Assembly: GCA_937897325.1 (NCBI GenBank)
Contig: CALCOY010000064.1
Coordinates: 1-64,000 of the forward strand
Reading direction: 5' to 3'
From: an uncultured Shimia sp.
GTDB taxonomy: Bacteria > Pseudomonadota > Alphaproteobacteria > Rhodobacterales > Rhodobacteraceae
DNA length: 64,000 nucleotides
Shown here: piece by piece, positions 25,165 to 33,274 of the stretch
Layout of the letters: each line of letters starts with the position of its first letter
Numbering within the stretch: the stretch's first letter is position 1
Program-made: the position numbers and the translations under genes
Notes under the pieces: generated by a model
What the model was told of the DNA's origin: nothing
Database searches by the model: none
Seen by the model: only the letters and a program-made list of their open reading frames with translations

Positions 25165-26201
25165 ACTTCCCAAACGAGTTCGCGGGCCGCGCGGTCGAGC
25201 GCGTCAGGTGAAACGGCGTGCATGTTGAACGTCGCGATGGGCCGCACTCCCTGTTCGCGATGTGTTTTGGAATATGCGGGGTCGTAGTGCCGGTCGGCAA
25301 GCGATTGGCAAAGCGCGACGCGGTCACCTTGGTCGATCAATGCATGCCAGTGATCAACAACTTCATGGCCTCGGAACCGTCGCAGTGGCTCAAGTTTTCG
25401 TTTCAATTCTGCACCGTTCTCCAAAACCGATGCATATGCGCGCGCCAGATAATGGGCCCGCGCGTCCAGTGGGGCGGTCACTTCGATGATCGGCGAAGAT
25501 TTCATCGCGTTCCACAACGCAGGCGGCAATGCGACCTCGCCGATCTTGCTGCTTTCCGCCTCGACAAGCACCGGGCGGGACGGATCGAGGCCTTGAAGCT
25601 CGAAGGCGAGGCGTGTTTCAAACGCCTTCTGGCTCGGCTGTCCCGTGTCCAGGCCACCGAGAAGCGAGCCGCGATGCTGCGCCAGCGCTTCCAGATCGAT
25701 TGACTGCAGACCGCGCGCGCGCACCTTTGCCAGCAACTCTGTCTTGCCCGTTCCGGTGTGACCGGCCAACCTGATAATGCGCAGCGGCAATGCGTTGTCG
25801 TAAATGTAATCAACGATTGTCCTGCGAAAGCTCTTGTAGCCACCGGATAGGGTTTGCGCCGGCCAGCCGATCTGATTGAGCATCCAAGAAAACGCGCCAG
25901 ACCGCTGTCCGCCGCGCCAGCAATAAACGAGTGGTCGCCATCCGCCTGGCTTGTCTGCGAGCTGGGTCTCAATATGCGCGGCGGCGTTGCGAAAGACCAA
26001 AGCTGCACCTGTCTTGCGGGCTGCAAATGACGACACCTGTTTGTAAATCCTGCCCACCTGCGCGCGTTCGTCATCGTTGAGCACGGGGAGATTAATGGCG
26101 CCGGGCACATGATCGTGCGCAAATTCGCTTGGGCTGCGAACGTCGATGATCGCATCGCATTCCAACGAGGCAAAATCCGAGATGTGGTTGAGACTGAACA
26201 T
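25146..26201 (-). CDS. mnmH: tRNA 2-selenouridine synthase (MnmH/SelU)
   Basis: Protein of 351 residues that replaces sulphur by selenium in the wobble 2-thiouridine of certain tRNAs, using selenophosphate and a geranylated intermediate. The N-terminal rhodanese domain has AIIDVRSPSEFAHDHVPGAINLPV and the catalytic Cys94 in VYCWRGGQRSG. The C-terminal part has a P-loop GHTGTGKT at residues 147-154. The start at 26201 matches family members; the longer upstream frame is unrelated in character. It overlaps the 3' end of selD convergently by 19 bases, an arrangement in which the two genes act in one pathway. Confidence 0.93.
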   Translation of the reverse strand: MFSLNHISDFASLECDAIIDVRSPSEFAHDHVPGAINLPVLNDDERAQVGRIYKQVSSFAARKTGAALVFRNAAAHIETQLADKPGGWRPLVYCWRGGQRSGAFSWMLNQIGWPAQTLSGGYKSFRRTIVDYIYDNALPLRIIRLAGHTGTGKTELLAKVRARGLQSIDLEALAQHRGSLLGGLDTGQPSQKAFETRLAFELQGLDPSRPVLVEAESSKIGEVALPPALWNAMKSSPIIEVTAPLDARAHYLARAYASVLENGAELKRKLEPLRRFRGHEVVDHWHALIDQGDRVALCQSLADRHYDPAYSKTHREQGVRPIATFNMHAVSPDALDRAARELVWEVQSISI

Positions 26202-26424
26202 GCTAGACACGTAGCGCGACCAGCGGCGCAACAAAAGAACGTCAGCCACAAGGCGCTCGGTATACGACGAGGTGGCTCTGTTTGGCTCGACACGAGACGA
26301 TTTGACCACATGCCCTTAATGATTGGGCGGAGAATTCTCGTCGCCGGTGATTGAGTTGCTTTCCTAGCACACATAGTTCCCTATGGTACACAGGTTCAAA
26401 AACTACCACGTAGAGACCACCGAG

Positions 26425-26685
26425 ATGGCGACGACGATCAAGACGCTGATGCCCCGCATAGGCACACTCTGCAGAACCATTGCGGTGGCCTTGATCGCGG
26501 GTGTTTGCAGATGGCGTTCGATCCGTGAAGTAAACGACCGGATTGTGGCGCGATCGGTACAAGAGCAAGCGTTAATAACTGCCGCGGTATTAGGCGTTCT
26601 CTTCGCGATTTGCTTGTTTGCTGCGCAATTCGGCTGGATTGGAATGCTAGTGTTTTTCTTGGCCGTAATCATTGTCGTCAACTAA
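26425..26685 (+). CDS. small hypothetical membrane protein
   Basis: Protein of 86 residues with a basic N-terminal half (TIKTLMPRIGTLCRTIAVALIAGVCRWRSIREVNDRIVARS) and two closely spaced helices (EQALITAAVLGVLFAICLF; GWIGMLVFFLAVIIVV). ATG at 26425 is chosen; only a weak GAG precedes it. A hairpin overlaps the stop codon. It has no recognised family and no linked function. Confidence 0.5.
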   Translation: MATTIKTLMPRIGTLCRTIAVALIAGVCRWRSIREVNDRIVARSVQEQALITAAVLGVLFAICLFAAQFGWIGMLVFFLAVIIVVN

Positions 26686-26709
26686 GTCCCCAATTGGGCA
26701 GGACTTTTG
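26684..26709 (+). terminator. possible intrinsic terminator
   Basis: AAGTCC and GGACTT form a 6-bp stem around a loop that itself holds CCCAATTGGG, followed by a short T-run (TTTT). It starts at the stop codon of the small membrane protein gene. The T-run is short, so termination may be weak. Confidence 0.45.
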
Positions 26710-26713
26710 AAGT

Positions 26714-26725
26714 ATACAATTGTAT
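26714..26725. promoter_or_regulatory. 12-bp palindrome upstream of a mini gene
   Basis: ATACAATTGTAT is a perfect inverted repeat in an AT-rich stretch about 90 bases before the 57-residue gene at 26818. It could be an operator or part of a promoter; no regulator can be named. Confidence 0.35.
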
Positions 26726-26817
26726 GCTGCTGTTTTTATTGTGATATTTTGTTCATCTTTATGATCTGGCGCTGAGATAGCCACGTACCTGGTACATCTC
26801 AGCAAACAGGAGCAGAT

Positions 26818-26991
26818 ATGGAAATTGGTCTTGGAATTCTCACCTTCGGCACGCTCGGCTTCGGGCTGCTGATTCCCTATCTTAACATCCGCGCACTTCA
26901 GAAGCTTAAGGAAAGTGACGCTCCGAAGTCGTCGCTTTCGCGAGACGGAATCGAAGAACGTTTGGCTTCGGCAACGGCGGCAGACCGCTAA
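26818..26991 (+). CDS. 57-residue single-pass membrane protein
   Basis: Tiny protein with one N-terminal helix (EIGLGILTFGTLGFGLLIPYL) and a charged tail (NIRALQKLKESDAPKS; GIEERLASATAADR). AGGAG lies six bases before the ATG, one of the best ribosome binding sites in the region, which is the main reason to call it. An AT-rich upstream region with a palindrome could be its promoter. No family is recognised. Confidence 0.6.
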   Translation: MEIGLGILTFGTLGFGLLIPYLNIRALQKLKESDAPKSSLSRDGIEERLASATAADR

Positions 26992-27663
26992 TTTCTGCGG
27001 GCCTCAGCGGGCGCGAGGTCAGGCCTCGTGGTCGCGGCATTATAAGACGGACGAGCAGGCGAAACGGGAGGAACAAAGTGGCCAATAGATCAGGTGCAGA
27101 ACCGTCCGACAAGGCGCTGTTTCGCCTTGACCGCGAGGAAGCTTCGGCGGGTGTAGTGCGAGGGGAAAACGGCGGCTCGCTCGACCTTCGCTCGCAGGAT
27201 ATATCTGCTGACAGAGATCGCGCAGCACATCGGCGGGCAACGTGGCTCTATGACGATTTGTTGAACTAAAGCTTTTCACCTCGTGAAATATTTTCTTAGC
27301 AATGCACGAGGCTTGAAGACCATAATGCGCCAAAACCTCAATACAGCCGAGCCTTAGACCTAGGCTTTTCGAACCGCTAGCTCTTGCGCATATTAAGAAA
27401 GGCCACTTTGTCCACGACCCGTGAATTGCCCAGTCTGTCTTTGCTGCGGCCAGCACCAATGACCGGTATTCCCGCCGCGAAGCAGCGCACATAACTACGC
27501 AGATGCAGCGATTTTCGTGCTGCGTGCGCGTGCGGCGAGAAAAAGCAATGGCCGGGTCGGGCTCGCTGCCGACCTCGGAGGCAGTGCGGCATCATGTGAT
27601 ATGTTGGCTTGGTCAACGTCGGGTTGTCGTTGTGGGAGGGCATGGCGGAGCAGAGGATCAGTT
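26992..27663. other. gene-poor interval before the recombinase
   Basis: No supported gene. Frames on both strands (for example 27040-27492 leftward, 27078-27269 rightward) overlap each other and have no family resemblance. The left edge is the 3' side of the 57-residue gene. The right part, 27500-27660, is GC-rich and continuous with the recombinase frame upstream of its ATG, but the amino acids there look non-coding. Confidence 0.4.
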
Positions 27664-28296
27664 ATGGAAACACCAAACTTACCAGCCATTCGCGCGCTTC
27701 GCCCTGCATGGAATAAGGGCCGCATCGTCGGTCAGAAACGGCCGCTTAAGCCGAAGCATGTCTGGGCGATCCGAGTTCGACTTGAATTGGCCGAGAACCA
27801 CCGCGATCTCGCGCTGTTCAATATGGCCATCGACAGTAAATTGCGTGGATGTGACCTAGTTAAGATGAAGGTCGTCGACGTCATGGCGTCTGGTCAGATT
27901 AAGGAACGGGCGTCGGTTCTACAAAGCAAAACGCAGAAACCGGTGCGCTTCGAGATTTCTGAAGGCACACGTGCGTCGGTTGAGAAATGGATGGAAGATG
28001 AACTCATGGTCGGCTCGGAGTACCTTTGGCCTGGCCGCTTCCATGAGCGCCTGCACATCTCGACACGCCAGTACGCCCGGATTGTTCGCGACTGGGTTAC
28101 GTCAATCGGTCTCGAGGCGAGTGCTTATGGCACCCATTCGATGCGCCGAACCAAGGTCACCCAGATATACAGGAAGACCGGCAACCTTCGAGCCGTTCAG
28201 CTTCTTCTCGGTCACACAAAGATGGATAGCACTGTCCGATACCTGGGTGTTGAACTCGAGGATGCCTTGGCCATCGCGGAAGCCATTGAAATCTAG
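27664..28296 (+). CDS. short tyrosine recombinase (phage-integrase family)
   Basis: Site-specific recombinase of 210 residues. The catalytic domain is nearly complete: first Arg in DSKLRGCDLVKMKV, HSMRRTKVTQIY (His and second Arg), LLLGHTKMDSTVRYLGV (third His and the nucleophile Tyr). The N-terminal arm-binding and SAM-like core-binding domains of ordinary integrases are missing; only about 40 residues precede the first Arg region. Such short proteins are widespread in proteobacteria. The ATG at 27664 is the only reasonable start. No att-like direct repeats were found around it. Confidence 0.85.
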   Translation: METPNLPAIRALRPAWNKGRIVGQKRPLKPKHVWAIRVRLELAENHRDLALFNMAIDSKLRGCDLVKMKVVDVMASGQIKERASVLQSKTQKPVRFEISEGTRASVEKWMEDELMVGSEYLWPGRFHERLHISTRQYARIVRDWVTSIGLEASAYGTHSMRRTKVTQIYRKTGNLRAVQLLLGHTKMDSTVRYLGVELEDALAIAEAIEI

Positions 28297-28314
28297 AGAG
28301 TTTGGGTCGCTTTC

Positions 28315-28375
28315 ACTAGCGGCCCAATCCTGCCGTTCAAGACGACAATTCATGCCACGATGCAGCTACCTGAAA
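28315..28375 (+). repeat. dispersed intergenic repeat, copy A
   Basis: Begins ACTAGCGGCCCA and continues with CTGCCGTTCAA. The first 26 bases match the copy at 44844 at 23 positions, and the following bases (TTCA, TGC-AC-TGC words) remain partly alike. It lies just after the recombinase gene in non-coding DNA. Confidence 0.6.
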
Positions 28376-28441
28376 TCAGACCTTTGGAGCGGAGCCCGGA
28401 TCTCAAAAAGCCAAGGTCACAATAACCGAGAGTTATAAGTA

Positions 28442-28894
28442 TTGAGCGACCGTTTCAAAAGTAGTTCAGGAAAGCCCTACTCTGAGGACAAATGGCTCGA
28501 GAACCACATTGTTATCAAGTCACACTTGAGAGCAGAATTGGTGCAAAAGATCGACTTACGCGCAAGTGACCGCGTGTTGGATATTGGTCGCGGAACAGAA
28601 AGCTGGACGTTCTTAATAGCGGACCGGTTTGGCCACTGAGGCTCAGTCGAAGCGATTGAATTGGACGAAGTCGCATTGGAGGCGGCTGAACACAAGCGGC
28701 ACTCTCACCATCATCGGGCTAGGGAAAGTTTCGATAAGTTAAGCGTCTTCGACTTACTTGAAGAACACACGTATGACGCGATAACGGCGTTCAATTCGTT
28801 GTGCTGCATAGATCGACCGGAAGTTGCCTTGAACGCAGTCAGCCGTTCAGGAGGAGAACAAAAAAGTAGGGCAAAGACCCCGACCCAGCTATAG
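28442..28894 (+). pseudogene. SAM-dependent methyltransferase remnant with in-frame stop
   Basis: One reading frame of about 150 codons with a TGA at 28637-28639. Before it: KWLENHIVIKSHLRAELVQKIDLRASDRVLDIG. After it: GSVEAIELDEVALEAAEHKRHS and FDLLEEHTYDAITAFNSLCCIDRPEVAL. Together they read as a class I methyltransferase, but motif I is damaged (DIGRGTES instead of DIGCGTGS) and the C-terminal third is lost. The combination of a motif change, premature stop and truncation indicates decay rather than recoding. Confidence 0.7.
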
Positions 28895-29350
28895 CATGTT
28901 CGTGCTGCACGTGCATACAGAAGGAAAGTCGCCGCAGATGTTTGGTCCAGTAGACCACGCGACAGCAAAAATTGCGGCCATACGTTGGTGGCGCAGAGAG
29001 CATCTCGACGAAAATTCACGGATCGTGAACAGAGCGCCAAATTACCGTGACAGCGTGAACGGATGGTTTGAAGCCAAAGGTTTTGGACAGGAGAAACGTA
29101 CCTGCATGAATTGAAGTTACCGAACCGGTTGATCGTGTGCCATTCGTAAGTAGGGATCGAGACAGGCATGCTCGCAAGGCTGCCGACAACCACTTTTTGA
29201 GAGATGCTTCAACCATGCGCCAAAGATACGCTTCCGACATGGCGGCAGTCGTCTTTCGCGACCTTCGGGTGCCATAACCATCCTAGTCGCTTTCATAACA
29301 AAGATGTGTCATGCCTATGTCGTCGGACGTACAAAGACGGGACGCAACAG
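28895..29350. other. gene-poor interval
   Basis: No confident gene. A 72-codon frame at 28896-29114 (+), with HVHTEGKSPQMFGPVDHATAKIAAIRWWRREHLDENS, has some coding character and could be a small protein. It has no ribosome binding site and follows directly on the methyltransferase remnant. The rest shows nothing recognisable. Confidence 0.35.
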
Positions 29351-29677
29351 ATGGAAATCGCAGCCGGCCTGATCAAGCTTAAACCAAACATGTGCAGTGA
29401 ACTGAGGGAATGGCGAGACACGTTGCAGGGAAAGTGCCGCGAGGTGCGGGCGTGCCTGCGAGAAGAAGGTGTAGCTCTTGAGGCTTGGTTTGAAATCGAA
29501 ATCAAATGTGAGCCTTATCTTCTTTGGGTCATGCAAGCGAAATCCGTCGCCGAGGCTAGACGAGTTTTTATGAATTCTACGCGTGAGATCGACGCCTTCC
29601 ATCTCGAAAAGATGATGCGCATCGGTGACGATCAGATCGAAGCAAGATTGCTTATTGATATGGGGCGCACTCCCTAG
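29351..29677 (+). CDS. DUF6176 family protein
   Basis: Protein of 108 residues. The pattern (LIKLKPNMCSELREWRDTLQGKCREVRACLREEGVALEAWFEIE, then YLLWVMQAKSVAEARRVFMNSTREIDAFH) is that of DUF6176. These are small alpha/beta, possibly dimeric ferredoxin-like proteins of unknown function. The ATG at 29351 fits the family start. It is followed at once by a hairpin. It stands alone among degenerate DNA. Confidence 0.7.
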   Translation: MEIAAGLIKLKPNMCSELREWRDTLQGKCREVRACLREEGVALEAWFEIEIKCEPYLLWVMQAKSVAEARRVFMNSTREIDAFHLEKMMRIGDDQIEARLLIDMGRTP

Positions 29678-29678
29678 G

Positions 29679-29705
29679 GTCTGACCCTATCGATTTAGGG
29701 CAGAC
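29679..29705 (+). terminator. hairpin after DUF6176 gene
   Basis: GTCTG-A-CCCTA and TAGGG-CAGAC form a ten-pair stem with one bulged A and a six-base loop, starting two bases after the stop codon. There is no T-run behind it, so it may be a Rho-dependent end or an RNA-stabilising structure rather than a classical terminator. Confidence 0.45.
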
Positions 29706-29996
29706 GTAATGTCAGTTTATCATAGCGAGATGTTTTATCCGTGAGCCCCTCCCATTCCCTAAATCATGAGTGACACGGAAAGACCTACACTTTTTCAAGG
29801 CCGATTTGAGGACCAACGAGCATATATCAGAACGAGGAGAGCCCTACCATCAGATCCAATGAACAAAGCTCGATTTGACCAATAAGTCACATTCGATTCC
29901 AAGAACCTACCCGTCACATAGAGACCGAGCAGACGGTCATTTTTCTCAGCATTGGCTTGGCTTGATCCTCGACCATTGGAGCGATATCCTAAACCT
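29706..29996. other. gene-free region upstream of the AraC gene
   Basis: No gene is seen. AT-richer than its surroundings, this stretch should contain the AraC-gene promoter. No clear Fur box or dyad was recognised here. Confidence 0.4.
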
Positions 29997-30977
29997 ATGT
30001 TAATTGGTCAGGAATTTGGAGCGGATTCCCGGTCGCTCGATGTAGAGCTGGCCGCGTCCATCCTTCGGTGCAATTTGAGATCTGCCACAGGCGTAACCGA
30101 AGCTGAACAAAATGGGGCCCTGCAAGGCAGCCTGTTGGCGCATGAGGTTCTCCCGGGGCTGTTTTCGATCGGACAGCGATTAAGTTTCGCAACAAAGCAT
30201 TCCTTAGAAAACGAGCTCGAAGGCGTCTTAAGCTGTTTCTTCACAGTATCTGGTCACCTCCCAGCGATCGAAGTCGGTAATCTTGCGCCAACGCAATTCA
30301 AAAATGGTCAAACGCTGACAGTATGCGCGGACGGAGCCACGGATTGCAGATCGCATCTTGAAGAGGGACATCACGGAACATTTGTGGGTTTTATGATCAC
30401 AAAACAGTGGTTGTCAGAGATAGACGATGAGGACGTAAGCTTTAACGGCGTGAAGGCCCAGTTTTATAAAGGTTTGTCACAAGAAAAGGTCGTCAGTCTC
30501 CCCTCATTGGTGTCGCTCGGGGCTGAAATGCAGAACCCCTCGCTCACTGGTTATGCTAGGCAATTGTTCATTGAAGGGTGCACAATTGCTGCTGTTGCAG
30601 AGCTTGCTGCCTTTTTCTCAAACACAGATGGCCAACGGATTGGTCTGTCTGAACGAAACAGACAGCACGCGATGCAAGCCAAGGAAATCCTAGACGATCG
30701 TCTTGCAAATCCACCGTCCATGCAGGAGCTATGTTTCGAAATCGGCGCCAACCCAACGACGCTTGGAAAGAGCTTTCAGGCGGTCTTTGGTGACACAGTT
30801 TTTGGCTATTTGAAGCAACAGCAACTTGAAGCAGCTAAGCTGTTGCTGTTGGAGACCGGGCTTCCAGTAGGTGACATTGCTGCGGCGATAGGGTTTTCCA
30901 ACGCCGGTGCTTTCGCAACAGCCTTTCGAAGGAAGCACGGAGTGTCACCACTGTCGCTGCGACGTAAAGGCAAGTAG
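29997..30977 (+). CDS. AraC-family regulator of siderophore uptake (PchR/YbtA-like)
   Basis: Regulator of 326 residues. The C-terminal AraC domain has two helix-turn-helices: NPPSMQELCFEIGANPTTLGKSFQAVFG and LPVGDIAAAIGFSNAGAFATAFRRKHGVSPLSLRR. The N-terminal part is the ligand-binding type found in PchR and YbtA, which sense a ferric siderophore. Its position directly before a TonB receptor, an RhtX-like carrier and an ABC fusion supports that role, as in the yersiniabactin system. The ATG at 29997 is preferred over a start at 29952. Dyads lie between this gene and the receptor. Confidence 0.88.
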   Translation: MLIGQEFGADSRSLDVELAASILRCNLRSATGVTEAEQNGALQGSLLAHEVLPGLFSIGQRLSFATKHSLENELEGVLSCFFTVSGHLPAIEVGNLAPTQFKNGQTLTVCADGATDCRSHLEEGHHGTFVGFMITKQWLSEIDDEDVSFNGVKAQFYKGLSQEKVVSLPSLVSLGAEMQNPSLTGYARQLFIEGCTIAAVAELAAFFSNTDGQRIGLSERNRQHAMQAKEILDDRLANPPSMQELCFEIGANPTTLGKSFQAVFGDTVFGYLKQQQLEAAKLLLLETGLPVGDIAAAIGFSNAGAFATAFRRKHGVSPLSLRRKGK

Positions 30978-30986
30978 AAATTTTGT

Positions 30987-31070
30987 CCGAAAAAGAAAAA
31001 GTTTAGCGCCGCGAACGCGCTAACGCCGCCGGCATGTCATTAATCCGACGAAAACAGTAAGCTTTTTCGG
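30987..31070. promoter_or_regulatory. nested inverted repeats upstream of TonB receptor, candidate AraC sites
   Basis: CCGAAAAAG at 30987-30995 is repeated in inverted orientation as CTTTTTCGG at 31062-31070, nine bases before the receptor start codon. Between them TTAGCGC and GCGCTAA form a perfect 7-bp dyad at 31003-31023. The arrangement fits binding by an AraC-type activator, or a structured leader. Confidence 0.5.
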
Positions 31071-31079
31071 GGACGGATA

Positions 31080-33251
31080 ATGGATAAGCACTTCGGCAGA
31101 TTCCTTGTATGGATAGGGACAATATTGGCATCTGGGCCTGTTGTGGCTCAATCAACAAGCGAGTTGGCCGCAACTCAGCCCTTTGATCTGGGCACAATAA
31201 TTCTGGAAGGTCGAAAGCGAGAGGAAGCTGTATTGGATGCGCCGGTGTCCGCTTCGATTGTGGACGGAGAGGACATTAGGCCTGGATCTGCAGACCCCAG
31301 CCGCGACATCGCACTACGCACGCCAAACTTCAATTTCATCGATTTTGGCTCACCCGGCTACAATTTCGCGGCGATAAGAGGCGTTGTCCCGCTTGGCACC
31401 CCTTTGAACAATCTCGACAATACGATCGGCTACTCCACCAACGGGGTACCGACATCTGGATTGGGCTTTTCGTCTCTACCGCTGGATGTTGAGCGTGTTG
31501 AGGTCCTTAGGGGTCCTCAGGGAACGCTCTTCGGTCGCAACGCTCTAGGTGGAGCGATCAATGTTGTGACGCGACAAGCGGATGGTGTTCGAGACGCCCG
31601 TCTCGGCATCGAGGTCGGTGACAATGGAAATCGTGTTGTGGATTTTGCGGCAGGTGGTTGGCTAATTGATGACACTTTGGCAGGCCGGGTGGCGCTGCGT
31701 TACCAGACGATTGATGGAGATATACCAAACCCGTTAACTGCCAGTGAAATTGGCGATGCAGAAATCGCTGCAGCCCGAGTTTCACTTGGTTTCAACCCTA
31801 ACTCTGACTTTCGCGCACAGCTAACGTTTGGGTACGAGCAGGACGAGCGGGCGAACCCGCAATTTGTCCTCATTGAAAGCCCAGAGTTTCCAATTGCTGG
31901 CGATGCGTTTGAACCTTTGGAGCGGAGAGAGATCAGTCACGTATCCCTGAAGGTTGAGCGGGAGTTCGAAGCCTTCACATTCACATCGACAACTGGCTTT
32001 CAGGATATTGGTATTACAATTCGGAATGACAATACAGATTCCTTCTTATACTCAGCCTTTTTTGGCGACTTAGGGTTTCCCACACCGCCTTCAGCATTTG
32101 CCGATCCCTTAGCCGATACAACCGACCAATTTGAAGAGGAACAGATCTTCAGCCAAGAGTTTCGGCTTAACTCGACAGAAGGTAGCGCAATCGATTGGGT
32201 TGCGGGGCTTTCATACTTCCGATCAGAGTATGATCAAGATCGCGTTCAGCAAGATACGAACTTCCCGAGCCTGAATGGCGTCTATGATACACAGATTGAT
32301 AGTGAAACAATCGCGATTTTTGGCGATGTAACAGTCCCGATTGGAAGCCGGTGGAACGCCTCAGCGGGCTTGAGGCTTGCCCGAGACACACAGGACTTTG
32401 CGACGACATTCGTTTCGAACGGGTTTCCAGGAACCGTGCCATTCTTTTCGCAAACAGGCACCTTTGAAGATGATTATGTGACGGGTCGTCTTGCCGTCGA
32501 CTATCAGTGGAGCGACGAAGTATTGTCGTATGCTTCTATTACCCGCGGCTATGCGTCTGGCGGATTTGAGAGGTTCTCACTTGATGCTTCCAACGGCAGG
32601 CCAGCACCGCCATTCAGACCGTCTGAAATCACCACTTACGAAGTCGGCGCGAAGGCGCAATTTCTTGACGGCGATGTTGTATTGACCGGCGCTGCTTTCT
32701 TTAATGATGTGACAGACGGTCAAGCACTTGCCTTCGACCCGACCACTTTCGCCGTGTTTTTCGACAATCAGGACTACGAGAGTTACGGATTTGACATCGA
32801 ATTGCAGGCCAAATTGTCATCCAGGCTCTTTTTGCGTGGCGCTGTCGGTCTCACAGAAACCGAGTTGGTCAATGTCGATCCGGCCAACGCGACAGGCGCA
32901 TTAAATGGTAACGAGGTCCCAAATTCACCCAATGTGACTGCAAGCCTTGGGCTGGAGTACATTCAACCCTTAACGCTTTTCGGCACCTCTGGAGATTTGT
33001 CATTCGCAGTTGATGTCTCGCATGTGGGAAGTCGCAAAGCGGACATTGCGAATTCCACCGAGATTGACAGCTACACCTTGACCGATTTGCGGGTTGGCTG
33101 GAGCCGAGGGGACTTTGAAATTTACGCCTATGGCCGCAACATTTTCGATGAACGTCCGGTTTATTTTGCCTCTGTGTTCTCGGCCAACGCGAATGCGGCA
33201 ACGGTTGGACGTGGCAGTCAATTTGGTATCGGCGCAAATTGGCGTTTCTGA
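31080..33251 (+). CDS. TonB-dependent siderophore receptor
   Basis: Outer-membrane receptor of 723 residues. The signal peptide is about residues 1-23 (ending GPVVAQS). A TonB box region (FDLGTIILEGRKREE) is followed by the plug domain with VERVEVLRGPQGTLFGRNALGGAINVVT, the classical plug motif, and a beta barrel ending in FGIGANWRF with the terminal Phe. There is no STN signalling domain. It is the first structural gene of the uptake operon and precedes the carrier gene by 23 bases. The ligand is unknown; context suggests a xenosiderophore, since no biosynthesis genes are present. Confidence 0.92.
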   Translation: MDKHFGRFLVWIGTILASGPVVAQSTSELAATQPFDLGTIILEGRKREEAVLDAPVSASIVDGEDIRPGSADPSRDIALRTPNFNFIDFGSPGYNFAAIRGVVPLGTPLNNLDNTIGYSTNGVPTSGLGFSSLPLDVERVEVLRGPQGTLFGRNALGGAINVVTRQADGVRDARLGIEVGDNGNRVVDFAAGGWLIDDTLAGRVALRYQTIDGDIPNPLTASEIGDAEIAAARVSLGFNPNSDFRAQLTFGYEQDERANPQFVLIESPEFPIAGDAFEPLERREISHVSLKVEREFEAFTFTSTTGFQDIGITIRNDNTDSFLYSAFFGDLGFPTPPSAFADPLADTTDQFEEEQIFSQEFRLNSTEGSAIDWVAGLSYFRSEYDQDRVQQDTNFPSLNGVYDTQIDSETIAIFGDVTVPIGSRWNASAGLRLARDTQDFATTFVSNGFPGTVPFFSQTGTFEDDYVTGRLAVDYQWSDEVLSYASITRGYASGGFERFSLDASNGRPAPPFRPSEITTYEVGAKAQFLDGDVVLTGAAFFNDVTDGQALAFDPTTFAVFFDNQDYESYGFDIELQAKLSSRLFLRGAVGLTETELVNVDPANATGALNGNEVPNSPNVTASLGLEYIQPLTLFGTSGDLSFAVDVSHVGSRKADIANSTEIDSYTLTDLRVGWSRGDFEIYAYGRNIFDERPVYFASVFSANANAATVGRGSQFGIGANWRF

Positions 33252-33274
33252 TTTCGAGCTCAAAGGCCGGAGAC

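Noticed and set aside
28637-28639. in-frame TGA as selenocysteine in the methyltransferase-like frame, given selD in the window
   Set aside because: Position is not a redox or active-site residue of the family, motif I is damaged and the C-terminus is missing, no SECIS-like hairpin was seen, and no selA/selB is present. Decay is the simpler reading.
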